Positions 1 through 7,663 of a stretch of 15,539 bases of DNA are shown here, piece after piece; position 1 is the stretch's first letter, and each line of letters starts with the position of its first letter. The notes under the pieces are model-generated. The model was not told the DNA's origin and searched no databases. It saw only the letters and a program-made list of their open reading frames with translations. The translations under genes were made by a program, and so were the position numbers. The stretch comes from CAYLLT01 sp964548565 (GTDB lineage: Bacteria > Planctomycetota > Phycisphaerae > UBA1845 > PWPN01), in NCBI GenBank assembly GCA_964548565.1, contig CAZJTF010000148.1:1-15539 (forward strand), given 5' to 3'.

Positions 1-1
1 G

Positions 2-3000
2 TTCCCGTTCACATTCAAGGATCAGCGCCCAGTGCGCTTCACCCTCTCGCCCGGTCCGCGCGCGGACCAGGCACCACGTCTGCCGGTGGCCGTCACGTGG
101 GAGAGAGGGGGCGTCACCGTCGCGTACGCGTCCGGACCGGCGTTCCGCACGACCATGATTGCACCCGAGATGCAGGCGCCCGGCGATCCGAAGGTGGAAA
201 CAGTCGAGTCCGGCCGCCACTACCTCTGGCAGCGTCTCCGGTTCGATGATCCACAGTGGCCCCGCGTGATCGAGGTACGGATCGATGCACGCGGGACTGT
301 CGCTTTGATCGCACACCTCCAGCGCAACATCCCCGACGACGGGTTTGCTCCCGACTTCGGGTGGGAACTCACGTCGAATGGGACCGGGCGGTTCGCAGGC
401 GACCCGGCGCGCACCTCGAGCGGCTCGTCGACCGCAATTCACCGGCTCGAAGCGGGACGCCCGCTCGCGCTTCTTCTCGGCGACGATGCCTGGCGCATCT
501 ATCACCCGGCGGCACCGCTGAAGCGCCGCGGCTACGGCGAACTTCAGCCCGACGAGGCGGGCATTCGCTATCGTTACCTCCGCTGTACCGCGTCTGAACG
601 GGTCCCCATGCAGCAGGCGGCGTGGCGCCGTGCGGAAATCGTGATCGCGCCGGCCGACCAGGCGATGTTGACGCCCACGCTTGCGTCACCACATGTCACG
701 AGCCTCGAACCGGGCGTCTGGGACGAACTCTACGGCAGCGGTCCGCCGCTCAAACTGCCGCCGGATTCGCCGCTGTCCGACCTGCTCCGCTATCACCACG
801 ATGCGATCGTCCGCTCGGTGGCAGTCGGGGACGACTGGGGGAATATCACGTTCTACAACGACAATCAGCCGGCGGGGGCGGTCTACGGTATGAACCGCCT
901 CAACCACTGCCCGCCGATCTTCCTTGAAGGCTACGTCACCAGTGACCGGCGGCTCATCGAGGCGGCCCTTGCCTGGTGCGACAACTTCTACGACCTCTCG
1001 ATCTGGTGGGGGCCCGGCAAGACCGGCGGGACGCGCTACAACAACGCGGTGCGGACAGGACGCACGCCGCCGGGTGACCCGCAAACCTTCATGTGGCGGT
1101 CCAACAACTCGGTCCATTTCTGCACCAAGGGCTACGACTCGTTCCTGCTCGCGTACGAGGAGACGGGCGATCCGCGCATGAAGGAGGCACTCGACGCGCA
1201 GGTCGCCTATGCCGTCGAGTACGTACACACAGACCAGGGCGAGTGCCGCAATGTCGGGGACGTCCGCGACTTCCTGCGGCTCTATGAGTGGACAGGCGAG
1301 TCGCGGTTTCTCGATCAGGCACTGCGCCTTTTCCGCGAACTGCGCACCAAACTCTCGCCCGGCGACCTGTTCAGCCAGAACGGCGGCCAGATCCTTCCCG
1401 ACCCGCCGTACATCGAGGAGGACCAGGTCGGCCTGAAGAACCCGTTCGCCAAGCCGTACATCATCGGCTACGCCCTGGCCGGGCTTCCCGATCTCGTGCG
1501 GTATGCTCCCGAGGAGGCGAAGTTGCAGTCCGTCGTGAAAGCCGTCGCCGATTTCCTGGCGGAGAGTCAGGATCCGGTGGGTGGCTGGCGGTACCCGCAC
1601 CCGCGGTCGAGCAGCGTGAGCCTGGGCCAGGCGATGGAACACGCCTGGCAGGTGATGCAGGCGGCAGAGCAACTCGGTCCGCAGGACCGCTATCTCGACA
1701 CGATCGAGCGTGTCCTGCGGCAGCGCCTGCACGGCTGGATGCGGTCGGGCCGAATGCTCAGCGGTCTTGGCGGGTGGGAGGTCGCGACCGGGCGCGTCAA
1801 GGAAGCCAGGGAACTGTACGACCTCTATAAGCGCCCTGCGGACCGTGACCCGACGCGGGATTACGACGCAGGAGCGGTCGCGACGGGCTCCGCTCCGCCG
1901 GAGGGCATCGTCTACCTGCCGGAGATCCTTCGCTATTACCTCGCGCACCGTCCGGCCGCCCGTCTGCTCGAGCCGCCGCGCGACGACGAGCCGCTGGCCA
2001 GGGTCCTGCGCCGCATTCCTGCCGTTGCCGGCCCGCAGACGCGCGGCGTGCAGGGCGTGCTGCCCGTTTTCACGGAGCAGGCGGCCGCGCGGCTGACGTT
2101 CCCGATGTCGTGGTTGTCCGGACGGTACAACGATTTCGATGCGTGGCGACGGGAAGCCCGCGCCAAAGCAATGGAATGCCTGCTGGCGGCGCCGCCTCCC
2201 GCGCCTTTCGAGCCACAGGTGATCTCGGAGCAGGATCGCGGATCGTACATGGCGCGCAAGGTGGTGTTCAACCTCACTGCCGACAGCCGCGTACTTGGTT
2301 TTCTCCTCGTCCCCAAGAGTAAGGGGCCGCATCCGGCGGTCCTGCTGCTGCATGACCACGGCGCGAAGTTCGACATCGGCAAGGAGAAAGTGATCGAGAC
2401 GTGGGACGACCCCGGCGAGCGACCGGCCTCGGCTCGTGCCTGGGTCGAGAAGTGCTACGGCGGACGCTTCATCGGTGACGAACTGGCGAAGCGCGGCTAT
2501 GTCTGCTTCGCCACCGACGCACTGAACTGGTCGGATCGCGGCGGCGCCGGCTACGACGGCCAGCAGGCACTCGCGAGCAATCTTCTGCACCTCGGGATGT
2601 CACTGGCCGGCGTCATTGCCCACGAGGATCTGCGCGCGGCCGAATTCCTCGCGGGTCTCCCCGAGGTCGACCCGGCCCGCATCGGGGCAATGGGCCTGTC
2701 GATGGGCTCGTTTCGAACCTGGCAGGTGGCGGCACTGTCCGACCGGATTGCTGCCGGCGTGGCGGTCTGCTGGATGGCGACGAACCGCGGCCTGATGGTA
2801 CACGGCAACAACCAGACCCGCGGGCAGTCGGCGTTCACGATGACGCATCCGGGCCGCTTCAACTATCTTGACTATCCGGACGTGGCGAGCCTCGCCTGCC
2901 CGAAGCCGATGTTGTTCTACAACGGTCGGAAGGACGGCCTGTTCCCGGTCGCCTGCGTCGAGGATGCGTACGCGACAATGCGCAAAGTCTGGGATTCGCA

Positions 3001-3115
3001 GAACGCCGGCGATCGGCTCGTGACGAAACTCTGGGATGTTCCCCACGTCTTTAACACTGCCATGCAGGACGAGGCGTTCGGCTGGCTGGATCGGCAGCTT
3101 CGCAGCGGGAAGTGA
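2..3115 (+). CDS. Multidomain secreted-type enzyme: alpha/alpha-toroid domain fused to alpha/beta-hydrolase esterase (5'-partial)
   Basis: The frame is open from base 2, so the true start is probably upstream; a GTG at 32 is the first possible start inside the window, has no clear ribosome site, and is used for numbering here. Residues about 1-200 are beta-rich and look like a beta-sandwich. Residues about 235-650 are helical with recurring aromatic pairs, as in six-hairpin glycosidase or lyase toroids. Residues about 735-1027 are an alpha/beta-hydrolase resembling dienelactone hydrolase or acetyl-xylan esterase. This part shows an LLLHDHG oxyanion strand (His774), a GLSMG nucleophile elbow (Ser890), and candidate triad residues Asp968 (GRKDGLF) and His1005 (DVPHVF). 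The fusion suggests one polypeptide that trims and deacylates a polysaccharide, but substrate and toroid family are not readable. The hydrolase assignment is firm, the toroid tentative. The next gene follows after 34 bp. Confidence 0.85.
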   Translation, partial: FPFTFKDQRPVRFTLSPGPRADQAPRLPVAVTWERGGVTVAYASGPAFRTTMIAPEMQAPGDPKVETVESGRHYLWQRLRFDDPQWPRVIEVRIDARGTVALIAHLQRNIPDDGFAPDFGWELTSNGTGRFAGDPARTSSGSSTAIHRLEAGRPLALLLGDDAWRIYHPAAPLKRRGYGELQPDEAGIRYRYLRCTASERVPMQQAAWRRAEIVIAPADQAMLTPTLASPHVTSLEPGVWDELYGSGPPLKLPPDSPLSDLLRYHHDAIVRSVAVGDDWGNITFYNDNQPAGAVYGMNRLNHCPPIFLEGYVTSDRRLIEAALAWCDNFYDLSIWWGPGKTGGTRYNNAVRTGRTPPGDPQTFMWRSNNSVHFCTKGYDSFLLAYEETGDPRMKEALDAQVAYAVEYVHTDQGECRNVGDVRDFLRLYEWTGESRFLDQALRLFRELRTKLSPGDLFSQNGGQILPDPPYIEEDQVGLKNPFAKPYIIGYALAGLPDLVRYAPEEAKLQSVVKAVADFLAESQDPVGGWRYPHPRSSSVSLGQAMEHAWQVMQAAEQLGPQDRYLDTIERVLRQRLHGWMRSGRMLSGLGGWEVATGRVKEARELYDLYKRPADRDPTRDYDAGAVATGSAPPEGIVYLPEILRYYLAHRPAARLLEPPRDDEPLARVLRRIPAVAGPQTRGVQGVLPVFTEQAAARLTFPMSWLSGRYNDFDAWRREARAKAMECLLAAPPPAPFEPQVISEQDRGSYMARKVVFNLTADSRVLGFLLVPKSKGPHPAVLLLHDHGAKFDIGKEKVIETWDDPGERPASARAWVEKCYGGRFIGDELAKRGYVCFATDALNWSDRGGAGYDGQQALASNLLHLGMSLAGVIAHEDLRAAEFLAGLPEVDPARIGAMGLSMGSFRTWQVAALSDRIAAGVAVCWMATNRGLMVHGNNQTRGQSAFTMTHPGRFNYLDYPDVASLACPKPMLFYNGRKDGLFPVACVEDAYATMRKVWDSQNAGDRLVTKLWDVPHVFNTAMQDEAFGWLDRQLRSGK

Positions 3116-3149
3116 ACCGGCTGGATTGACAGCAATGGATGGAGGTTTC

Positions 3150-5081
3150 ATGCAACGTTCAACGTCTTTGTATCACTGCTATTTGGGCGTGTTTCTCCTT
3201 GCGGCTGCAGCCTGCCCGGCGTCGGCTGCCACGGAGGACCTCGGCAACGGCTTTTTCCACCACGGCGTCGCCACGCCGGTGAGCAATCACCGCGGCATCG
3301 TCGCGACCGTTGACGGCAAAGGTCGTCATGTCGTGCTCGTCTGGCTCTTCGATCACCGTGGCGGCTATGCGCTGCTGCTCATCGACGCCGAGACGGGCAA
3401 GGCCGAGGAATACCCCATGCCGTTCCCGCCCGGAGGCGACTGCCCATATGCCTCCGTGCTGTCGAGCGGGAACAAGTATTACACGCACTTCAACAGCTAT
3501 TTCGTCGAGTTTGACCCCGTCCAGCGGGCGTTCACGTTTCATCACAAGACCGCCCCGCGCATGGCGATGGGCATGACCGAAGACGACCGCGGCGTGATCT
3601 GGTCGGTGACGTACCCGGACAGCGGCGTCGTCTCGTTCGATCCCAGGACGCGTGAATTCAAGGATTACGGCCACGTGCACAAGGAGAACTGGCCGCAGTA
3701 TCAGCGCCACGTCGCCGCCGATGATGCCGGGTGGGTCTACTTCGGCATCGGCCCGACCACGAGCCACGTCATCGGCTTCGACCCTGCCAGCGGCAAGGCG
3801 AAGCCGATGGTCCCCGAGAGCGAGCGCGTCCGTGGCGCGGGTGAGGTCTATCGCGCGGTCGACGGAAAGGTCTACGGCACGCCCGGCGGGGCGGACGACT
3901 GGTACGAGCTGCACAAAGGCCAGGCGAAGAAGATCGGCAAACGGCCCTCTGCTGCGGCGAAACCGATCATTACCAGCTCGCAGGGCCTGTTTCACGCCGA
4001 CTTCCCGGATGGCAGCAAGTTGCTTGAGTGCGACACCGTCGAACGCGTCATGAGGGTGAAGGATGCACGGACGGGTGCCACGCGCAAGCTCACATTCGAT
4101 TACAGGAGCGAGGGTGCGCACGTCATGGGGCTCGCCGTTGCGCCGGATGGCACGATCTGCGGCGGCACTGCCTTTCCGATGCGATTCTTCAGTTACGACC
4201 CACGCGCCGACAAGTGGATCAACCGGGATTGCCACGGCCAGTGGAACACGATCGTGCGACAGGGCGACCGCTTCTTCGCCGGCGGGTACGGCGGCGGCTT
4301 CCTGCTCGAATGGGACCCGTCCCGGCCCTGGGTGCCTACCGAGAAGGGCAAGGCGGACTCCAACCCGCTTTTCCTGACCGAGTGCGAGCCTGCGATCAAC
4401 CGCCCGCACGATCTGCTCGCCTGTCCGGACGGACACACGCTCGTGCTGGCAGGTACGCCGCAGTACGGCTACACCGGCGGAGGGCTGCTCTTCTGGGATC
4501 GCAGCACGAAGAAACGCGAGGTGCTCGAACACACGCAGCTCCTGCCGGACCAGGCGACCATGAGCCTCGTGGCGCTGCCGGAAGGGCGCCTGCTGGGCGG
4601 GACAACCACTGCCCCCGGTACGGGCGGAGAGAAGAAGGCGAAAGAGGCGGAGCTCTACATCCTCGGCATGGCCACCAAAAAAGTGGAGTGGCACCAGGTC
4701 CTGTTCCCCGGTGCGCAGGAGTACACCGACCTGTGCAGCGGCCCGCGCGGCCTGGTCTACGGCATCGCCGATCGCACGACATTCTTCGTGTTTGACCCCG
4801 TCCGTCGCCAGGTTCTCCACAAGGAGGACACGGGAGGGCGATTCGGTCCTGCGAGCTCGCAACAGGGTCCCCGCACGTTCGTGCGCGACCCGAAGGGGAC
4901 CGTGTACGTGCTGTTCCGCAAGGGCGTTGCCCGCGTCAACCCCGATACCTACGAAATCAAACTGCTGGGCGAGTCCCCCGTGCCGATCGCGGCCGGCGGT
5001 GACTATCACGAGGGCCGGATTTATTTTGCCAGCGGTTCGCACGTGTACAGCTACCGCGTTCCGGCAGCTACCGGGGACTGA
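3150..5081 (+). CDS. Secreted beta-propeller protein, 643 aa
   Basis: The start is ATG 3150, set by GGAGG at 3141-3145; an in-frame ATG at 3135 lies upstream of that site and fits worse. Residues 1-26 are a Sec signal peptide with a hydrophobic LGVFLLAAAA core and probable cleavage after ASA. The rest is beta-strand-rich, with a recurring aromatic-Asp-Pro strand end at about residues 121 (FDP), 163 (FDP), 210 (FDP), 349 (YDP), 388 (WDP) and 548 (FDP). It is also rich in Gly-Gly turns and 'DDRGVIWSV'-type strands. This is the pattern of a seven- or eight-bladed SMP-30/YVTN-like propeller, possibly two propellers in tandem given the length. No catalytic residues can be assigned, so it may bind a ligand or act as a lyase or lactonase. 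It sits 34 bp behind the fusion enzyme and is probably co-transcribed with it. Confidence 0.88.
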   Translation: MQRSTSLYHCYLGVFLLAAAACPASAATEDLGNGFFHHGVATPVSNHRGIVATVDGKGRHVVLVWLFDHRGGYALLLIDAETGKAEEYPMPFPPGGDCPYASVLSSGNKYYTHFNSYFVEFDPVQRAFTFHHKTAPRMAMGMTEDDRGVIWSVTYPDSGVVSFDPRTREFKDYGHVHKENWPQYQRHVAADDAGWVYFGIGPTTSHVIGFDPASGKAKPMVPESERVRGAGEVYRAVDGKVYGTPGGADDWYELHKGQAKKIGKRPSAAAKPIITSSQGLFHADFPDGSKLLECDTVERVMRVKDARTGATRKLTFDYRSEGAHVMGLAVAPDGTICGGTAFPMRFFSYDPRADKWINRDCHGQWNTIVRQGDRFFAGGYGGGFLLEWDPSRPWVPTEKGKADSNPLFLTECEPAINRPHDLLACPDGHTLVLAGTPQYGYTGGGLLFWDRSTKKREVLEHTQLLPDQATMSLVALPEGRLLGGTTTAPGTGGEKKAKEAELYILGMATKKVEWHQVLFPGAQEYTDLCSGPRGLVYGIADRTTFFVFDPVRRQVLHKEDTGGRFGPASSQQGPRTFVRDPKGTVYVLFRKGVARVNPDTYEIKLLGESPVPIAAGGDYHEGRIYFASGSHVYSYRVPAATGD

Positions 5082-5117
5082 AACCGCGTTGGACGCCCGC
5101 AAACGAGAGGTCCACCG

Positions 5118-5366
5118 ATGGCTCCATTCATGCATTGCCTCAGCTGTGCAGTGGTCGCCCTCCGCGGACCTCGGGTCGCTCGCCGGCCAACCCGTGCGGC
5201 TGCGTTTTCACCTGGCGAACGCGCGCCTGTGCGCGTTCTGGGTCAGCCCCGAAGACTCCGGCGCCAGCCACGGCTACGTGGCCGCCGGCGGCCCGGGCTT
5301 CACCGAGGCGCGCGATACGATTGGTCGGGCGCGTATGCGGCGGCCCGGGAAATCCCGGCGCAGTAG
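5118..5366 (+). pseudogene. Remnant of a secreted planctomycete hydrolase-type gene with internal deletion
   Basis: ATG 5118 follows a purine-rich GAGAGG (5104-5109) and begins MAPFMHCLSCAVVAL, which looks like the start of a signal peptide. From about 5149 the sensible reading switches by one frame: there the translation contains SLAGQPVRLRF, then CAFWVSP, then GYVAAGGPGF, up to about 5316. I recognise this as the C-terminal end of large secreted planctomycete proteins of the sialidase or glycosidase type (form 'LAGKPVRLRF.L.DA.LYAF'). In the ATG frame the same bases give an Arg-rich, implausible 82-residue product ending at TAG 5364-5366. The simplest reading is a gene that lost its interior, leaving its first 15 or so codons joined out of frame to its last 60 or so. 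The 3' part is open into the following gene, which could mislead start calling there. The C-terminal motif is recognised from memory, not from a search. Confidence 0.6.
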
Positions 5367-5394
5367 CTGGGAACCACTATATGGAGGTTACGTC

Positions 5395-6606
5395 GTGCGA
5401 TCGGCCCTGGTCTGCTCCAGTCTGCTGCTGATGAGCGCGGTCGGCTGCAGCGGCCTCCCCTTTGTCCCCACCGAAGCCATCACGGCCGCAACCGCCGGGC
5501 GTCTCTCGCCGGTCTATTCCCAGCTTCACGCCGGCTACGCGCTGGAGCGCACGATCACGCCAGATCTGCCGTGTGCGCTGGGACGCGTGCAGATCGAAGG
5601 ACGCCGACACCGCATGTACATCCACCGGCGGACCTGGACCGGGCTGGCGCAAGGCCTTCCGACTGGCGTGTACGAGTTCGACCTCCTTTCCGGGGGCATC
5701 ATCCGGCGGACGCGTTTTCCCTCGCGCCCCGACATGACCGGCGAGCAGTGGTACGCGACCGAGTCCTGCGTGTTCAACCTCCGGCATCGCGCCGCGCTGT
5801 TCGACACCGGTTTCGGAGGCACAGGCGCGGTCGTACTCCTGGACCTCGAACAGGATCGGCCGCAACTAATCGAACACCACAGCCTCGAGCCCGGCGACGA
5901 GTTCAGTGTCGATGTCGCGCCCCACCCGCTCGTCGACAACCGGCGGCTCCTGCTCGTCCGCGAGCAGATGAGCACGCGCCCGTACGGCCCGAGTCACCTT
6001 CTGTACGTGGACATCGAGCGTCGGGCGATCGTAGCCGAGTACGCGGTGGCGCGCCTCGGGCGCGAGCTCAGCTTCACGGGCGGCATTGGTGACTTCGTAC
6101 TCGCACATCGCCGCGAGGAACCGATGCAGCCGGCCGAATTGATCGTCCTCGAACCGCGGGAGGGTGAGCTCCGGCTGCGCAACCGCCTGCGGCTCGACGA
6201 CGGGTTCGAGCCTACGGGCACACCCCTGACCCGGGGGTGGTCTTCCCCAACGGAGGCGATCGATCGGGTGCGCCACTGGTGGATCACCGCGGAACGGCTG
6301 GATCGTCGGAACCGCATCTGCGTCTACGCCGTACCGTCGCTGGAACGCGTGGCGCAGATCCCCACGGCGGCGGACGAATTGTCGATTTGCCCTGCCACCG
6401 GCGTGCTTTCCGTCATCCCCGCCGACGAACCGAGGAGCCTCGTGTTGTACCAGCTTCCGGAGGCAGTGGAGATCGCCCGCCTGCGTCTGCCCCGCCACGA
6501 TTACCTGGGTGCCTGGAAAATCGTGCAGGATGACGATGGCCTGTACGTCGGGGTGTCGGGCTGCCAGTGGGTTCACCTCTGGGCAGTGCGCGATGGAGGA
6601 TTGTGA
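5395..6606 (+). CDS. Beta-propeller-like lipoprotein of unknown function, 403 aa
   Basis: GTG 5395 is chosen because GGAGG (5383-5387) lies 7 bases upstream and translation begins with a short positive segment, the core LVCSSLLLMSA and a lipobox AVGC (Cys18). In-frame ATGs further upstream (such as 5335) fall in the preceding remnant and would bury the lipobox. The mature part is strand-rich with repeated units such as GVYEFDLLSG, AVVLLDLEQ, LLYVDIERR, LIVLEPREG and ICVYAVPSL. These read like propeller blades reporting stored values, but no named family was recognised and no catalytic motif is evident. The HEAT-repeat lipoprotein starts 2 bp after its stop, so the two are surely co-transcribed and probably form a pair in the envelope. 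Confidence 0.85.
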   Translation: MRSALVCSSLLLMSAVGCSGLPFVPTEAITAATAGRLSPVYSQLHAGYALERTITPDLPCALGRVQIEGRRHRMYIHRRTWTGLAQGLPTGVYEFDLLSGGIIRRTRFPSRPDMTGEQWYATESCVFNLRHRAALFDTGFGGTGAVVLLDLEQDRPQLIEHHSLEPGDEFSVDVAPHPLVDNRRLLLVREQMSTRPYGPSHLLYVDIERRAIVAEYAVARLGRELSFTGGIGDFVLAHRREEPMQPAELIVLEPREGELRLRNRLRLDDGFEPTGTPLTRGWSSPTEAIDRVRHWWITAERLDRRNRICVYAVPSLERVAQIPTAADELSICPATGVLSVIPADEPRSLVLYQLPEAVEIARLRLPRHDYLGAWKIVQDDDGLYVGVSGCQWVHLWAVRDGGL

Positions 6607-6608
6607 GA

Positions 6609-7589
6609 ATGCGTGCGGCCGCCCTGACTCTGCCCTGCGTTCTGGTTTCCGGGTGCATCGGCTGGTCTGAGTCGCTGCCTGTGCGTCTCGTGGAGGTGCC
6701 GCCCTCCGATCGCGCCGCCTGGCTCATTGCTCGCGTAGAGGACCCCCTCGAACTGGATCGTGATTCTGCCGCGGAGATGCTCGGTGCGTATCGCGATCCG
6801 AGCGCCGTTCCCGCTCTCATTCGCGCGTTGAACGCACCGTCGATTGCCCTCCGGGCCCGGGCCGCCTGGTCGCTCGGCGAAATCGGCGACACGCGTGCGG
6901 TCGATCCGCTGCTTGCACTCCTTGCCCGAGCCGACAACTACGACCGGGGCGCTGCCGCCGAGGCGCTCGGCAGACTGGGCGATTCCCGTGCGGTGGAGCC
7001 ATTGATCGCGGTGGTACAGGAGGGCGACCTTGCGGCGGCCGATTCGGCCGCCCGGGCACTCGGACGACTTCGCGACCCCCGTGCCATCCCGGCGCTGACG
7101 GGCCTTCTGGAGCATGACAGGGCCCGCATGCGGATTGCCGCCATTCTGGCGTTGGGCGACATTGGCGAGGGACGGGCAGTCCCCGCCCTGATGCCGCTCC
7201 TCTCGGATCCAGGGTGCATTGAAGTTTCGGACTGCCGCTGGCGCGAGCCGGTCGCACCGACAGCTGCGCTTGCGCTGGGTCGCATGGGGGCCGTGAAGGC
7301 GCTCAACCAGGCCCGCGGGATGTCCGATCCACGAGTTCGCGAAGCTGCGGTGATCGCGCTCGGACGCATGAGCGACGATGGCGTGGTGGAGGCAATCATC
7401 GCGTCCTCCCTCGACCCCGACGTGTGGACGCGCGCTGCGGCCGTCGAGTGGCTGGCCGGGCGTCGCGACCCACGTGTGATTTCCGCGCTGCAGCGGGCGA
7501 GTGCGGACCCCGAGCCGTTCATCGCCGACGTTGCGGCGGCCGCTCTCAAAGAGCACGCAGCAGCAACCCGGCCGGCGCCTCCGCCGTGA
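6609..7589 (+). CDS. HEAT-repeat (PBS-lyase type) lipoprotein, 326 aa
   Basis: ATG 6609 lies 8 bases after GGAGGA (6595-6600), which sits inside the end of the previous gene; a GTG at 6603 overlaps that gene's TGA but is too close to the site. The first 16 residues end in the lipobox VSGC (Cys16). From about residue 50 to 316 there are roughly eight 30-residue HEAT units, recognisable by repeats of 'DPRAVPALI.AL' followed by 'R.AAA.ALG.IGD', for example at residues 63-91, 94-122, 126-153, 157-185 and 240-254. A less regular Cys-containing insertion (residues 200-212) interrupts the array. HEAT solenoids bind proteins, so this is best read as an envelope-anchored partner or scaffold, most likely for the adjacent propeller lipoprotein. 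The C-terminus is a short Pro-rich tail (TRPAPPP). Confidence 0.9.
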   Translation: MRAAALTLPCVLVSGCIGWSESLPVRLVEVPPSDRAAWLIARVEDPLELDRDSAAEMLGAYRDPSAVPALIRALNAPSIALRARAAWSLGEIGDTRAVDPLLALLARADNYDRGAAAEALGRLGDSRAVEPLIAVVQEGDLAAADSAARALGRLRDPRAIPALTGLLEHDRARMRIAAILALGDIGEGRAVPALMPLLSDPGCIEVSDCRWREPVAPTAALALGRMGAVKALNQARGMSDPRVREAAVIALGRMSDDGVVEAIIASSLDPDVWTRAAAVEWLAGRRDPRVISALQRASADPEPFIADVAAAALKEHAAATRPAPPP

Positions 7590-7626
7590 CCACTTGTGCG
7601 GGTGTACACGACGATGGCGGTCCGGG

Positions 7627-7632
7627 TATCCT
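7627..7632 (+). promoter_or_regulatory. TATCCT -10-like box before the NlpC/P60-like gene
   Basis: CGGGTATCCTG at 7623-7633 contains a -10-like TATCCT ending 31 bases before the ATG at 7664. No convincing -35 lies at the usual distance. The same 11-base word recurs at 13550-13560 near another gene start, which is the main reason to list it. The 74-bp gap after the HEAT gene leaves room for a separate promoter. Confidence 0.3.
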
Positions 7633-7663
7633 GTTGGAGCCATCTGTCACGGAGACTAACCCG

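Noticed and set aside
686..2590. 634-codon open frame on the minus strand opposite the fusion enzyme
   Set aside because: It is a GC-codon shadow: no ribosome site, low-complexity Arg/Leu/Val composition and no recognisable domain, while the plus strand has catalytic motifs.
3135..3149. Alternative ATG for the 643-aa propeller protein
   Set aside because: It lies before the GGAGG that is correctly spaced for ATG 3150, and would put acidic and Gly residues in front of the signal peptide.
3159..5135. 658-codon minus-strand frame covering the propeller gene
   Set aside because: The opposite strand has a signal peptide, ribosome site and repeated strand motifs; this frame has none.
5118..5366. 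An intact 82-aa small protein
   Set aside because: After the first 15 or so residues the ATG frame is an Arg-rich string, while the neighbouring frame has a patterned conserved-looking tail, so decay is the better reading.
4711..5394. Upstream extension of the propeller lipoprotein into the end of the 643-aa gene
   Set aside because: The frame is open, but the extension would bury the lipobox and ignores the well-placed GGAGG before GTG 5395.
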